Shown here in pieces: positions 1 through 6,895 of a DNA stretch of 14,131 nucleotides (within the stretch, counting starts at the first letter, position 1; the number at the start of each line of letters is the position of its first letter). The stretch covers positions 1 through 14,131 of the forward strand of contig PWUG01000165.1 in assembly GCA_003562605.1 (NCBI GenBank), in the 5' to 3' direction. Position numbers and translations under genes: made by a program. The DNA comes from Syntrophomonadaceae bacterium. Its GTDB lineage: Bacteria; Bacillota_D; Dethiobacteria; DTU022. The notes below the pieces were generated by a model. That model was not told the origin of the DNA. It worked only from the letters and a program-made list of their open reading frames with translations, and ran no database searches.

Positions 1-200
1 CTCTTTTTAAGGGAGTTAGAGGGCGCCCGCCGGTGGATATTGATGCAATTGTAGATATATTGATGAAAGTATCGCGCCTGGCCATTGAGCTGGAAGACTC
101 AGTTGACGAAATCGATATAAATCCGCTTATAGTCTATGAAAAAGGAGCAGGTGCTGTTGCCGCAGATGCACTGATCATACCGGTAATAAAACATGAATGA
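1..200 (+). CDS. Acyl-CoA synthetase (ADP-forming), C-terminal fragment
   Basis: This is the last 65 codons of a gene that begins before the window; the reading frame starts at base 3 and ends with TGA at 198-200. The visible residues include KGVRGRPPVDIDAIVDIL and then EIDINPLIVYEKGAGAVAADA. This matches the end of the ATP-grasp domain of NDP-forming acyl-CoA synthetases (acetate-CoA ligase, ADP-forming, and related enzymes), where the E-x-x-NPL motif is conserved. Such enzymes interconvert acyl-CoA plus ADP and phosphate with free acid, CoA and ATP. The substrate and the upstream domains cannot be judged. It could also be a protein acetyltransferase of the Pat type that carries the same domain. 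A separate promoter follows, so it is probably not in the same primary transcript as the next gene. Confidence 0.8.
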   Translation, partial: LFKGVRGRPPVDIDAIVDILMKVSRLAIELEDSVDEIDINPLIVYEKGAGAVAADALIIPVIKHE

Positions 201-206
201 TCTGGC

Positions 207-234
207 ATGACAAAATTAATACTTATGTTATAAT
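207..234 (+). promoter_or_regulatory. Sigma-A type promoter with extended -10 before the NusG-II gene
   Basis: ATGACA at 207-212 differs from the -35 consensus by one base. After 16 bases comes TATAAT at 229-234, preceded by TG at 226-227, which is a full extended -10. The expected start of transcription is near 241, just ahead of the GGGTG ribosome binding site (242-246) and the ATG at 254. The leader would be only about 13 bases. Confidence 0.65.
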
Positions 235-253
235 AGTAATCGGGTGAAAAAAA

Positions 254-673
254 ATGGCTAATCTTAAAATTAAATTTGCTGATTATATAATTGTCGGGGC
301 TATCCTGATTTTAGGGGCATCCGGTTTTTGGTTTAACCTTCAACAGGTTAGCGCTGCAGAGCACAAATATGCGACAGTTTATGTCGAGAATCAGCAGGTG
401 GCTGAATTATCATTGACTCCCGGGGATCAATTCAGCTACTCCTTTAATTTTGGTGAAGATGACAGAAATACAGCATTAATTGAAATTGACGACGGGCGGG
501 TAAGAATGCTTCCGCTTGATGATCATATCTGTCCCAAGCATATTTGTTCCCATACGGGCTGGATCGAATACTCTTATCAAAGCATTGTATGCCTGCCTAA
601 CCAGATTATGATCGTATTTTCTGAAACTGTATCAGGCGATATAGGCGAAAATCTTGACGGAGTAACATATTAG
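254..673 (+). CDS. NusG domain II-containing membrane-anchored protein
   Basis: A 139-residue protein with a single hydrophobic segment at about residues 10-30 (YIIVGAILILGASGFWF) followed by a soluble domain predicted to lie outside the membrane. The C-terminal half has the pattern CPKHICSHTGWI ... IVCLPN, with cysteines 93, 98 and 113. This is the hallmark of the NusG domain II family (Pfam NusG_II), common in Clostridia and related Firmicutes. Despite the name it has no NusG N-terminal transcription domain. The family's function is not established; the cysteines may bind a metal or form a disulfide, which is inference. ATG 254 is favoured by GGGTG eight bases upstream. It has its own promoter and is followed by a hairpin and a new promoter, so it may be monocistronic. 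Confidence 0.82.
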   Translation: MANLKIKFADYIIVGAILILGASGFWFNLQQVSAAEHKYATVYVENQQVAELSLTPGDQFSYSFNFGEDDRNTALIEIDDGRVRMLPLDDHICPKHICSHTGWIEYSYQSIVCLPNQIMIVFSETVSGDIGENLDGVTY

Positions 674-707
674 CCCCGGCTTTACCCGGCTGATATCGTT
701 ATAATCC

Positions 708-722
708 GACCAGCACCTGGTT
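708..722 (+). terminator. Small hairpin after the NusG-II gene, possible weak terminator
   Basis: ACCAG at 709-713 and CTGGT at 717-721 form a perfect 5-bp stem around a CAC loop, extended by a G-T wobble. A T-rich stretch, TTCTTGTT, follows. The stem is short and the T-run interrupted, so termination would be weak. Because it ends five bases before the next -35 box, it could instead be a protein-binding dyad. Confidence 0.3.
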
Positions 723-726
723 CTTG

Positions 727-755
727 TTGACAAAGAATTTAAAGGTCTATATAAT
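727..755 (+). promoter_or_regulatory. Consensus sigma-A promoter for yceD-rpmF
   Basis: TTGACA at 727-732 and TATAAT at 750-755 are both perfect matches to consensus, separated by the ideal 17 bases. Transcription should start near 762, about 20 bases before the yceD ATG. This is the strongest promoter by sequence in the window and fits a transcript encoding a ribosomal protein. Confidence 0.85.
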
Positions 756-782
756 TACTTTAGTTTTTTTGGGGTGTGAATC

Positions 783-1313
783 ATGCACATATACCTGCCT
801 GAAGTAATATTGAAAGATGGTGAAGCAGTCGACTTCAGTTTTGAAGAAGGGCTTTCTGACTGCTTCGATGATTTTTCAGGAAGTGGAAACTTAAACCTGT
901 TGATCAGCGTTTCCTGCAGTGGAGATAAATTGATGGTCAGTGGCAGCCTGGATGCATCAGTTGAGGTTGTCTGTTCACGGTGCCTGGAAACTTTTGAACA
1001 TATTTTTAAAACTGATTTTACCGAAGCCTTTACAATTATAAAAAAAGTGCCAACAGGTGATTCTCCCAATATATTGGCTGATGAGACTGCCAATATGCTT
1101 ACCGTAACAGGAGACTATCTTTATCTTGACGAGTATATTCGCCAGTTAATTATTCTGGCCCAGGATTATAGTCCGCTTTGTAAGGCAGACTGTAAAGGCA
1201 TCTGTGCCGGATGTGGAGTCGATTTAAACAATTCATTCTGCCTTTGCAGCAAAGATGACAGCCATATCGATGTAAGGCTGTTAAAATTAAAAGAGTTAAA
1301 ATCAGGCAGATAA
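783..1313 (+). CDS. yceD: YceD family protein (DUF177), cysteine-rich, linked to L32 and rRNA
   Basis: A 176-residue member of the DUF177/YceD family, which is almost always found directly before rpmF. Cys64 and Cys67 lie in CSRCLETF, and a second cluster has Cys133, 137, 141 and 144 in PLCKADCKGICAGCGVDLN, then Cys153 and Cys155. The cysteine spacing suggests zinc binding in the C-terminal part. Bacterial and plastid members have been implicated in 23S rRNA accumulation or ribosome assembly; the exact activity is not settled. The start at ATG 783 is supported by GGGGTG at 771-776. It sits 21 bases before rpmF and shares its promoter, so co-transcription is expected. Confidence 0.87.
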   Translation: MHIYLPEVILKDGEAVDFSFEEGLSDCFDDFSGSGNLNLLISVSCSGDKLMVSGSLDASVEVVCSRCLETFEHIFKTDFTEAFTIIKKVPTGDSPNILADETANMLTVTGDYLYLDEYIRQLIILAQDYSPLCKADCKGICAGCGVDLNNSFCLCSKDDSHIDVRLLKLKELKSGR

Positions 1314-1334
1314 GAATAACAAGGAGGCGTTATA

Positions 1335-1511
1335 GTGGCTGTTCCCAAGAGGAGAACCTCTAAGTCAAAGCGGAATATGAGGCGAGCCCAGAATAAACTT
1401 TCGGTTCCCCGTCTGATTCCCTGCCCGCAGTGTCACGAATTAAAGCCCGGACACCGGGTTTGTTTAAATTGCGGTTATTATAAAGATCGGGAAGCTGTAA
1501 AAGTGAAATAA
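1335..1511 (+). CDS. rpmF: 50S ribosomal protein L32
   Basis: A 58-residue basic protein starting MAVPKRRTSKSKRNMRRA, the standard L32 N-terminus. The four cysteines Cys30, Cys33 (CPQC) and Cys43, Cys46 (CLNC) make the zinc-ribbon (C+) form of L32 rather than the cysteine-free form induced under zinc limitation in some bacteria. Translation begins at GTG 1335, with a strong AAGGAGG at 1321-1327 eight bases upstream. It is a structural part of the large ribosomal subunit. It directly follows yceD and precedes the fatty-acid block, the usual order in Firmicutes and many other bacteria. Confidence 0.95.
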   Translation: MAVPKRRTSKSKRNMRRAQNKLSVPRLIPCPQCHELKPGHRVCLNCGYYKDREAVKVK

Positions 1512-1523
1512 CAAAAATTTTTC

Positions 1524-1566
1524 AGTACGCTCCTATTGCTAATTGCATGGCGATAAGGGGCGTACT
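1524..1566 (+). repeat. Long inverted repeat between rpmF and plsX
   Basis: AGTACGCTCC at 1524-1533 pairs with GGGGCGTACT at 1557-1566 over ten positions with one G-T wobble. Inside it TATTGC (1534-1539) can pair with GCGATA (1550-1555), again with one wobble, leaving A1556 bulged. The result is a stem of about 16 bp. There is no T-run after it, so it is not a standard terminator. Its right arm touches the putative plsX -10 box and its loop contains the putative -35, so an operator is as likely as an RNA structure. Confidence 0.6.
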
Positions 1567-1571
1567 ATATT
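1543..1571 (+). promoter_or_regulatory. Candidate promoter for the plsX-fab block
   Basis: TTGCAT at 1543-1548 and TATATT at 1566-1571 are separated by 17 bases. The -10 matches consensus at five of six positions and the -35 at only three. Transcription would start near 1578, leaving a leader of about 30 bases before GTG 1608. Its position inside the inverted repeat suggests a regulated promoter, but the match is moderate. Confidence 0.4.
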
Positions 1572-1607
1572 TATGGCTAACTATGTAAATGGGAAGTGGT
1601 TTTTTTG

Positions 1608-2639
1608 GTGCGAGTGGCAGTTGATGCTATGGGCGGGGATTATGCTCCTGATGAAATAATCAGCGGCGCATTGTCCGCGCTTACTTATTTGGACGATCTG
1701 TATCTTATACTGGTTGGTCGGGAAAATGAAGTTAAGAAATCCCTGGAAAAATTGCAATATCCTAAACAGCGACTGGAAATACGCCATGCTGAAGAGGTTA
1801 TAAAGTGTGACGATGATCCGGGGTTATCGATCAGGAATAAGAAAGAATCCTCGATGGTAAAAGCTCTGCAGATGGTCCGTACAGGAGAAGCAGACGCAGC
1901 CCTGAGTGCCGGAAATACCGGTGCGCTCATGGCCGGTGGGCTTTTATTCCTTGGGCGGTTAAGCGGTATCAGCCGCCCGGCTTTACTAACGCCAATGCCC
2001 AGTTTTAGCGGCAAACCTGTTTTATTTCTTGACGTTGGAGCCAACATGGATGCCCGCCCGGAGCAACTTTTACAGTATGCGCATATGGGCCGTATCTATG
2101 CACAGCAAATATTGGGCTATCCGGAACCGCGGGTAGCTTTGCTCAATGTAGGGGAAGAGTCAAATAAAGGGAACAGCCAGGTAAAAAAAGCATATACATT
2201 GTTTGAAGAACATCTGCCCGGTTTTTGCGGAAATGTTGAAGGAACAGAGGTTTTTTTTAATGCTGCAGAAGTCGTGGTTTGCGATGGTTTTATCGGGAAT
2301 ATCTTCCTAAAAACATCTGAAGGTTTATCCAGGGCCATTCTCAGCTACTTCAGGCAGGAAATACCAAATAAGCTCAGTTATAAAATTGGCGCATTACTGC
2401 TCAAACCTGTTTTTCTCGGTTTGCGTGACAAAGTTGACGCCTCCGGTTATGGCGGAGCACCGCTGCTGGGAATAAACGGTCTTTGCGTCAAGTGCCATGG
2501 TTCATCCAAAGCCAGGTCAATAGAACAGGCTTTACTTAAACAAGCCTACCCGTTTGTAAAGAAAAATGTAATTCAACAACTTCAGGCTGCCATGGTTACA
2601 CTCAGAGTTGAGATCGGGGAGGACCCTTGCCGTGAATAA
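1608..2639 (+). CDS. plsX: Phosphate acyltransferase PlsX
   Basis: PlsX converts acyl-ACP and phosphate to acyl-phosphate, the donor used by PlsY to begin phospholipid synthesis; it acts as a peripheral membrane enzyme. The 343-residue protein begins MRVAVDAMGGDYAP, the family's N-terminal signature. Later family blocks are SAGNTGALMAGG, DVGANMDARPEQL, NVGEESNKGN, CDGFIGNIFLKTSEG and GYGGAPLLGINGLC. GTG 1608 is chosen because it gives this standard N-terminus and lies a suitable distance from GGGAAG at 1591-1596; in-frame GTG 1596 and TTG 1605 would add extra residues with poor spacing. In many Firmicutes a fapR gene precedes plsX; here rpmF does. Its end overlaps fabH by eight bases, implying coupled translation. 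Confidence 0.95.
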   Translation: MRVAVDAMGGDYAPDEIISGALSALTYLDDLYLILVGRENEVKKSLEKLQYPKQRLEIRHAEEVIKCDDDPGLSIRNKKESSMVKALQMVRTGEADAALSAGNTGALMAGGLLFLGRLSGISRPALLTPMPSFSGKPVLFLDVGANMDARPEQLLQYAHMGRIYAQQILGYPEPRVALLNVGEESNKGNSQVKKAYTLFEEHLPGFCGNVEGTEVFFNAAEVVVCDGFIGNIFLKTSEGLSRAILSYFRQEIPNKLSYKIGALLLKPVFLGLRDKVDASGYGGAPLLGINGLCVKCHGSSKARSIEQALLKQAYPFVKKNVIQQLQAAMVTLRVEIGEDPCRE

Positions 2640-3621
2640 ACGGATCAAGACAATTATTACCGGAACCGGAGCCGCCCTGCCCAAACAAATTATTACAAAC
2701 AGTGATCTTGAAAGAATGGTTGAGACCAGCGATGAATGGATTGTCTCCAGGACAGGGATCCGGGAGAGAAGAAAGCTGGAGGAGGGCTTATCCAGTATAG
2801 ATCTTACAGAAAGAGCTTCCCGGGAAGCCCTTGAAAGAGCCTCGGTGGATCCATCTGAGCTTGATTTGATTATTGTAGCAACGGTAACACCTGACTACCC
2901 TACGCCTTCAACTTCCTGCTTGCTGCAGGCCAGGCTGAAAGCTTTTAAGTCTGCAGCGTTAGATATTTCTGCCGGATGCACCGGCTTTATTTATGCCCTT
3001 ACGGTCGGTCATCAGTTCATTAGCAGTGGTATTTATAATAAAGTACTTGTCGTTGGGGTTGAGGTTCTGACTCGTGTTACCGATTGGGAAGATCGCAGTA
3101 CATGTGTCTTGTTTGGTGACGGAGCGGGGGCAGTAGTGCTCCAGGCAACAGATGAAGAGAGGGGTTTTATTAATTTCTCGCTGAAAGCTGATGGACGGGG
3201 TGCAGAGCTTTTAATTATTCCTGCCGGCGGCAGCGCTATGCCTGCCAGTACAGAGACTGTACAAAAAAGACTGCATTCTATAAAAATGAACGGCAACGAA
3301 ATATTTAAGTTTGCTGTACGGGTGGTTGAAGAAACGCTGCAAGAAATGATGGGACGTGAAAAACTAAAACCGGAACATCTTGATTATCTATTTTTACACC
3401 AGGCAAACCTGAGGATTATTGAACATATCCGCAAGCGCCTGAAGCTGCCCCAAGGTAAGGTTCCTGTAAACATCGATCGTTTCGGCAACATGTCATCAGC
3501 GACAATACCGATTGCCATCCATGAAGAAATTGTTGCAGGGCGGCTGAAAGAAGGCGATTTAGTTGCGATGGTTGCCTTTGGAGCAGGCCTGACCTGGGGT
3601 GGTCTTTTAATGAATTGGTAA
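2632..3621 (+). CDS. fabH: 3-oxoacyl-ACP synthase III (FabH)
   Basis: FabH starts fatty acid synthesis by condensing acetyl-CoA or a branched acyl-CoA with malonyl-ACP. The 329-residue protein has the full catalytic triad: Cys116 in DISAGCTGFIYAL, His256 in FLHQANLRI and Asn286 in RFGNMSSATIPI. The C-terminal GAGLTWGG motif is also typical. GTG 2632 is preferred because GGGGAGG at 2616-2622 sits nine bases upstream; in-frame TTG 2608 would add eight residues inside plsX with no better site. The start lies within the last codons of plsX. Primer preference (acetyl versus branched) cannot be read from sequence by eye. Confidence 0.95.
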   Translation: MNKRIKTIITGTGAALPKQIITNSDLERMVETSDEWIVSRTGIRERRKLEEGLSSIDLTERASREALERASVDPSELDLIIVATVTPDYPTPSTSCLLQARLKAFKSAALDISAGCTGFIYALTVGHQFISSGIYNKVLVVGVEVLTRVTDWEDRSTCVLFGDGAGAVVLQATDEERGFINFSLKADGRGAELLIIPAGGSAMPASTETVQKRLHSIKMNGNEIFKFAVRVVEETLQEMMGREKLKPEHLDYLFLHQANLRIIEHIRKRLKLPQGKVPVNIDRFGNMSSATIPIAIHEEIVAGRLKEGDLVAMVAFGAGLTWGGLLMNW

Positions 3622-3640
3622 CTGAGGAGTTAAGACTGCT

Positions 3641-4564
3641 ATGAAAACCGCATTTCTCTTTCCCGGACAGGGAGCACAATATGTTGGTATGGGTAAAGAC
3701 TTCTATGATCGCTTCCCGGAAGCCCGTTCGGTTTTTGTTCAGGCTGCAGAAGATTTGGGACCTGAATTCCTGGAAATGATTTTCTCCGGGCCGGAAAGCA
3801 AGCTTCAGATGACTGAATATACCCAACCGGCAATTCTTACTGTAAGCGTTGCTATTTATCGTGTTCTCGATAAGCTGGGTTTTCAGGCATCCGGTCTTGC
3901 AGGACTGAGCCTCGGGGAATACAGTGCCCTGGTAGCTGCGGAAGCGCTGCAATTTCACCAGGCTTTGCCCCTGGTTCAAAAGCGTGGAATATTCATGCAG
4001 GAAGCAGTTTCTGCCGGTGAAGGCTCCATGGCTGCTATTATGGGTCTTTCAAATGAGGTTGTAGAAAAGGTATGCCATGATTCCGCTTCTGAAGGACTGG
4101 TATCACCGGCCAACTATAATTGCCCCGGGCAAATTGTTATCTCCGGCAATGTGAGGGCCGTTAATTTTGCAGTCAGGCTTGCCAGGAAAGCTGGTGCAAA
4201 AAAAGTAACCGAGCTCAAGGTAAGCGCACCCTTTCACTGTGCCCTGTTGCAGCCGGTTGAAGATCGTCTGTCCCGTCAACTGGATAATATTACCATTAAA
4301 AAACCTGCAATCCCGGTGGTTTTTAACGTTTCTGCTCAATTTAGCGGAAACCCCGGGCAAATAAAAGCTAACCTGGTAAACCAGGTCAGCACCCCGATCC
4401 TCTGGGAACAATCAATTCGAAACCTGATTACAGCCGGGATTGATTCTTTTATCAGTCTTGGACCCGGCAATTCTCTAAGCAGGCTGATGAAACGGATTGC
4501 TCCCGAGCTGAAAACTTTTTCGGTCGAAGAAGCAGGCGATATCGATAGGTTGCTTGAACTTTAA
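3641..4564 (+). CDS. fabD: Malonyl-CoA:ACP transacylase (FabD)
   Basis: FabD moves malonyl from CoA to the phosphopantetheine arm of ACP. The 307-residue protein starts with FLFPGQGAQYVGMG. The nucleophile is Ser90 in GLSLGEYSAL, with Arg115 and His199 (SAPFHCALL) at the expected places of the catalytic set. The nucleophile elbow reads GLSLG where the better-known enzymes have GHSLG; the catalytic serine is intact, so activity is expected. ATG 3641 follows GAGGAG at 3624-3629 after eleven bases, slightly long. It lies 19 bases after fabH and ends 19 bases before fabG. No fabK enoyl reductase gene stands between fabH and fabD, where some Clostridia have it. Confidence 0.95.
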   Translation: MKTAFLFPGQGAQYVGMGKDFYDRFPEARSVFVQAAEDLGPEFLEMIFSGPESKLQMTEYTQPAILTVSVAIYRVLDKLGFQASGLAGLSLGEYSALVAAEALQFHQALPLVQKRGIFMQEAVSAGEGSMAAIMGLSNEVVEKVCHDSASEGLVSPANYNCPGQIVISGNVRAVNFAVRLARKAGAKKVTELKVSAPFHCALLQPVEDRLSRQLDNITIKKPAIPVVFNVSAQFSGNPGQIKANLVNQVSTPILWEQSIRNLITAGIDSFISLGPGNSLSRLMKRIAPELKTFSVEEAGDIDRLLEL

Positions 4565-4583
4565 ATGCAGCGAGGTGTTATTA

Positions 4584-5327
4584 TTGGATTTAACAGGCAA
4601 AACAGCGATAGTAACCGGCGCTTCCAGAGGAATCGGCCGGGCCACGTCAATATCTTTAGCCCGTGCAGGAGCATCTGTGGTTATAAACTACAGCCGGAAC
4701 CAGGCTGCAGCGGAAGAAGTCAAGAAATATATTGAAGATTACGGTGGTTCAGCCTATACTTTCCTGGCTGACGTCTCTGACTACAGTCAATGTGAAGCCC
4801 TCGTGAAAAGTTCTATTGATCAATTTGGAAGAATTGATATACTAATTAATAATGCGGGTATCACCCGCGATAATTTGCTGGCCAGGATGAAAGCAGAAGA
4901 ATGGCAGGAAGTAATTGATACCAATCTAACCGGGGTTTATAACTGCTGCCGGGCCATAATGAGACCTCTGCTGAAACAAAAAAGCGGCGGCCGGATTATT
5001 AATGTAGCCTCGGTAGCCGGAATACATGGCAACAGCGGCCAGGCTAACTATGCTGCAGCTAAGGGCGGTGTAATCGCCTTTACCCGCACCCTGGCCAAGG
5101 AACTCGGATCTCGTAATATAACTGTGAATGCAGTTGCACCAGGGTTTATTGAGACGGAGATGACAGAAGCCATCTCGGATCAGGTGAAGGAACAGGTTTT
5201 ATCCCGCATCGCCCTCAGCCGTTTTGGCCAACCGGAAGATGTCGCTGAGGTAATTTTATTCCTGGTAACATCTGCCGGATATATTACCGGCCAGGTTATT
5301 GCAGTTGACGGCTTTTTATCAATGTGA
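4584..5327 (+). CDS. fabG: 3-oxoacyl-ACP reductase (FabG)
   Basis: FabG is the NADPH-dependent short-chain dehydrogenase that reduces 3-ketoacyl-ACP. The 247-residue protein shows the cofactor loop TGASRGIG (residues 11-18), NNAG at 89-92, and the active-site set Asn114, Ser143 (VASVAG), Tyr156 and Lys160 (YAAAK). The end, VDGFLSM, departs slightly from the common VDGG-M ending. The start is TTG 4584: GAGGTG at 4572-4577 is six bases upstream and the product then begins MDLTGKTAIVTGASRG, as in relatives. In-frame TTG 4554 would overlap fabD and has no such site. A rare TTG start may tune its level relative to its neighbours, which is inference. Confidence 0.94.
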   Translation: MDLTGKTAIVTGASRGIGRATSISLARAGASVVINYSRNQAAAEEVKKYIEDYGGSAYTFLADVSDYSQCEALVKSSIDQFGRIDILINNAGITRDNLLARMKAEEWQEVIDTNLTGVYNCCRAIMRPLLKQKSGGRIINVASVAGIHGNSGQANYAAAKGGVIAFTRTLAKELGSRNITVNAVAPGFIETEMTEAISDQVKEQVLSRIALSRFGQPEDVAEVILFLVTSAGYITGQVIAVDGFLSM

Positions 5328-5334
5328 CATCTCG

Positions 5335-5359
5335 TCATTATCATGATAGACTATAATGA
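5335..5359 (+). repeat. Nested dyads before acpP with an embedded TATAAT
   Basis: TCATTAT at 5335-5341 and ATAATGA at 5353-5359 are a perfect 7-bp inverted repeat with an 11-base spacer. A perfect 10-bp palindrome, TATCATGATA, lies at 5339-5348, partly sharing the left arm. TATAAT at 5352-5357 falls in the right arm, but I see no good -35 box at 16-18 bases, so promoter activity is uncertain. It could be an operator, a weak internal promoter or an RNA processing hairpin. Confidence 0.4.
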
Positions 5360-5367
5360 ATACTTTT

Positions 5368-5379
5368 AGGGAGGAGGGG
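5368..5379 (+). promoter_or_regulatory. Extended purine-rich ribosome binding site of acpP
   Basis: AGGGAGGAGGGG offers two overlapping Shine-Dalgarno cores seven or more bases before GTG 5387. It is the longest such site in the window, matching the need for abundant acyl carrier protein, and it fixes the GTG start. Confidence 0.75.
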
Positions 5380-5386
5380 TGAATCT

Positions 5387-5614
5387 GTGAGCGTTGAGAC
5401 AAAGGTCAAAGATATTATTGCCGATCAGCTTGAAGTGGCGGTCGACAAACTTACCGCCGAAACTACATTTGAAGATATCGATGCTGATTCATTGGATATT
5501 GTGGAACTGGTCATGGCCCTGGAAGAAGAATTCGACCTGGAAATTTCCGACCAGGAAATTGAAAACATTAAAACCGTTGGCGACGTTATTAAGTATATAG
5601 AATCCCAAGTATAG
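5387..5614 (+). CDS. acpP: Acyl carrier protein
   Basis: A 75-residue acidic protein with the carrier motif [10 protein letters not shown]; Ser35 is the expected attachment site for 4'-phosphopantetheine. It carries growing acyl chains between FabD, FabH, FabG, FabF and PlsX, all encoded beside it. Length and helix pattern are normal for bacterial ACP. Translation starts at GTG 5387 behind a very strong ribosome binding site. A 59-base gap after fabG contains dyads, the largest gap inside the fab block. The next gene, fabF, follows after 20 bases, the usual acpP-fabF pairing. Confidence 0.96.
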   Translation: MSVETKVKDIIADQLEVAVDKLTAETTFEDIDADSLDIVELVMALEEEFDLEISDQEIENIKTVGDVIKYIESQV

Positions 5615-5634
5615 AGAATTCTTGAGGTGAAAAT

Positions 5635-6873
5635 GTGCGTAGAGTTGTAATAACCGGGGTCGGACTTGTATCACCATTAGGTTCGGATAAAGTTGAATTC
5701 TGGAATAATCTAATTGAGGGAAAAAGCGGTATTTCTGCTGTAGAGAGCTTCGATGTCAGCCAGTATCCCTGCCGTATTGCAGGGGAAATAAAAGATTTTG
5801 ATCCTTCCCGGTACATGGAAAAAAAAGAAGCGAAAAGGGTTGACCGTTTTACCCAGCTAGGAATTGCTGCAGCCTTACAGGCCTGGCGCGATGCGGGCCT
5901 TGACAATATTGATTTGGATAAAGATGAGATCGGAGTCCTGGTTGGCTCCGGTATCGGCGGTATTCAAACCGTAGAGCAGCAGCTCAAGGTTCTGGCAGAA
6001 AAAGGACCGCGAAGGGTTAGCCCGTTTCTAGTTCCCGCGTTGATTGCCAACATGGCCTCGGGTTATATATCTATTCTCCTGGGGTTGCGTGGTCCGAATT
6101 CAACAGTAGTAACTGCCTGTGCTTCTTCGACCCACGCAGTTGGTGATGCCTGGCATATCATCGGGCGGGGTGATGCTGAGATTATGCTTGCCGGTGGTGC
6201 CGAAGCAGCAATCAGCCACCTTGCTTTTTCCGGGTTTTCTTCTGCACGTGCCTTATCAACCCGAAATGATGAACCTGAACGAGCATCCCGTCCTTTTGAT
6301 CTGAAGCGGGATGGCTTCGTGATGGGTGAAGGCGCCGGTATTGTTATTCTCGAGACTCTGGAGCATGCTCTTTCCCGGGGTGCTGCAATCTATGGTGAAA
6401 TAGTAGGTTACGGTATGTCCGGCGATGCTTATCACATGACAGCTCCTGACCCTGAAGGGCGAGGGGCGTTTTTAAGTATGCACCGGGCATTAAAAAGTGC
6501 CTCGATAGCACCTGAAGAAGTTGACTATATTAATGCACACGGCACCTCTACTGAATTTAATGACAAAATAGAAACTATGGCTGTCAAAAAACTGTTTGGT
6601 GAACACGCTTACAAGCTCGCCGTAAGCTCGACGAAATCAATGACCGGACATCTTTTAGGGGCTGCAGGAGCTGTTGAACTTATTGCCACTTTGCTGACCA
6701 TGCAGCACCAGGTGATCCATCCTACCGTAAATTATGAATACCCCGATCCGGATTGCGATCTCGACTATGTGCCAAACCATGCCAGAGAGGCTGCTGTCAA
6801 TGTGGCCATCTCCAATTCTTTCGGTTTCGGCGGGACGAATGCTACCCTTGCAGTCAAAAGGTACCTGCCTTAA
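5635..6873 (+). CDS. fabF: 3-oxoacyl-ACP synthase II (FabF)
   Basis: FabF extends acyl-ACP chains by condensation with malonyl-ACP. The 412-residue protein begins [16 protein letters not shown]. The Cys-His-His site is complete: Cys162 in [12 protein letters not shown], His302 in [11 protein letters not shown] and His339 in [13 protein letters not shown], with Lys334 also conserved. The C-terminal [13 protein letters not shown] block is present. GTG 5635 is used, five bases after GAGGTG (5624-5629); ATG 5633 is out of frame. FabF-type rather than FabB-type is inferred from sequence pattern and the acpP-fabF neighbourhood. The stop codon lies in an A/T dyad before rnc (6869-6885). Confidence 0.95.
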   Translation: MRRVVITGVGLVSPLGSDKVEFWNNLIEGKSGISAVESFDVSQYPCRIAGEIKDFDPSRYMEKKEAKRVDRFTQLGIAAALQAWRDAGLDNIDLDKDEIGVLVGSGIGGIQTVEQQLKVLAEKGPRRVSPFLVPALIANMASGYISILLGLRGPNSTVVTACASSTHAVGDAWHIIGRGDAEIMLAGGAEAAISHLAFSGFSSARALSTRNDEPERASRPFDLKRDGFVMGEGAGIVILETLEHALSRGAAIYGEIVGYGMSGDAYHMTAPDPEGRGAFLSMHRALKSASIAPEEVDYINAHGTSTEFNDKIETMAVKKLFGEHAYKLAVSSTKSMTGHLLGAAGAVELIATLLTMQHQVIHPTVNYEYPDPDCDLDYVPNHAREAAVNVAISNSFGFGGTNATLAVKRYLP

Positions 6874-6895
6874 AAAATTTTTAAGAGGGATGCAG

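Noticed and set aside
672..690. G/C-rich imperfect hairpin right after the NusG-II stop codon
   Set aside because: The pairing needs a two-base bulge and no T-run follows, so it does not qualify as an intrinsic terminator.
1573..1659. A 28-codon open frame starting at ATG 1573 before and overlapping plsX in another frame
   Set aside because: It has no ribosome binding site at a sensible distance, its composition is unremarkable, and most of it is the plsX coding sequence read out of frame.
6869..6885. Near-palindrome CTTAAAAAATTTTTAAG over the fabF stop codon
   Set aside because: The arms leave almost no loop, so it cannot form an RNA hairpin at full length, and A/T runs make such symmetry likely by chance. 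rnc follows at 22 bases, so termination here is improbable.
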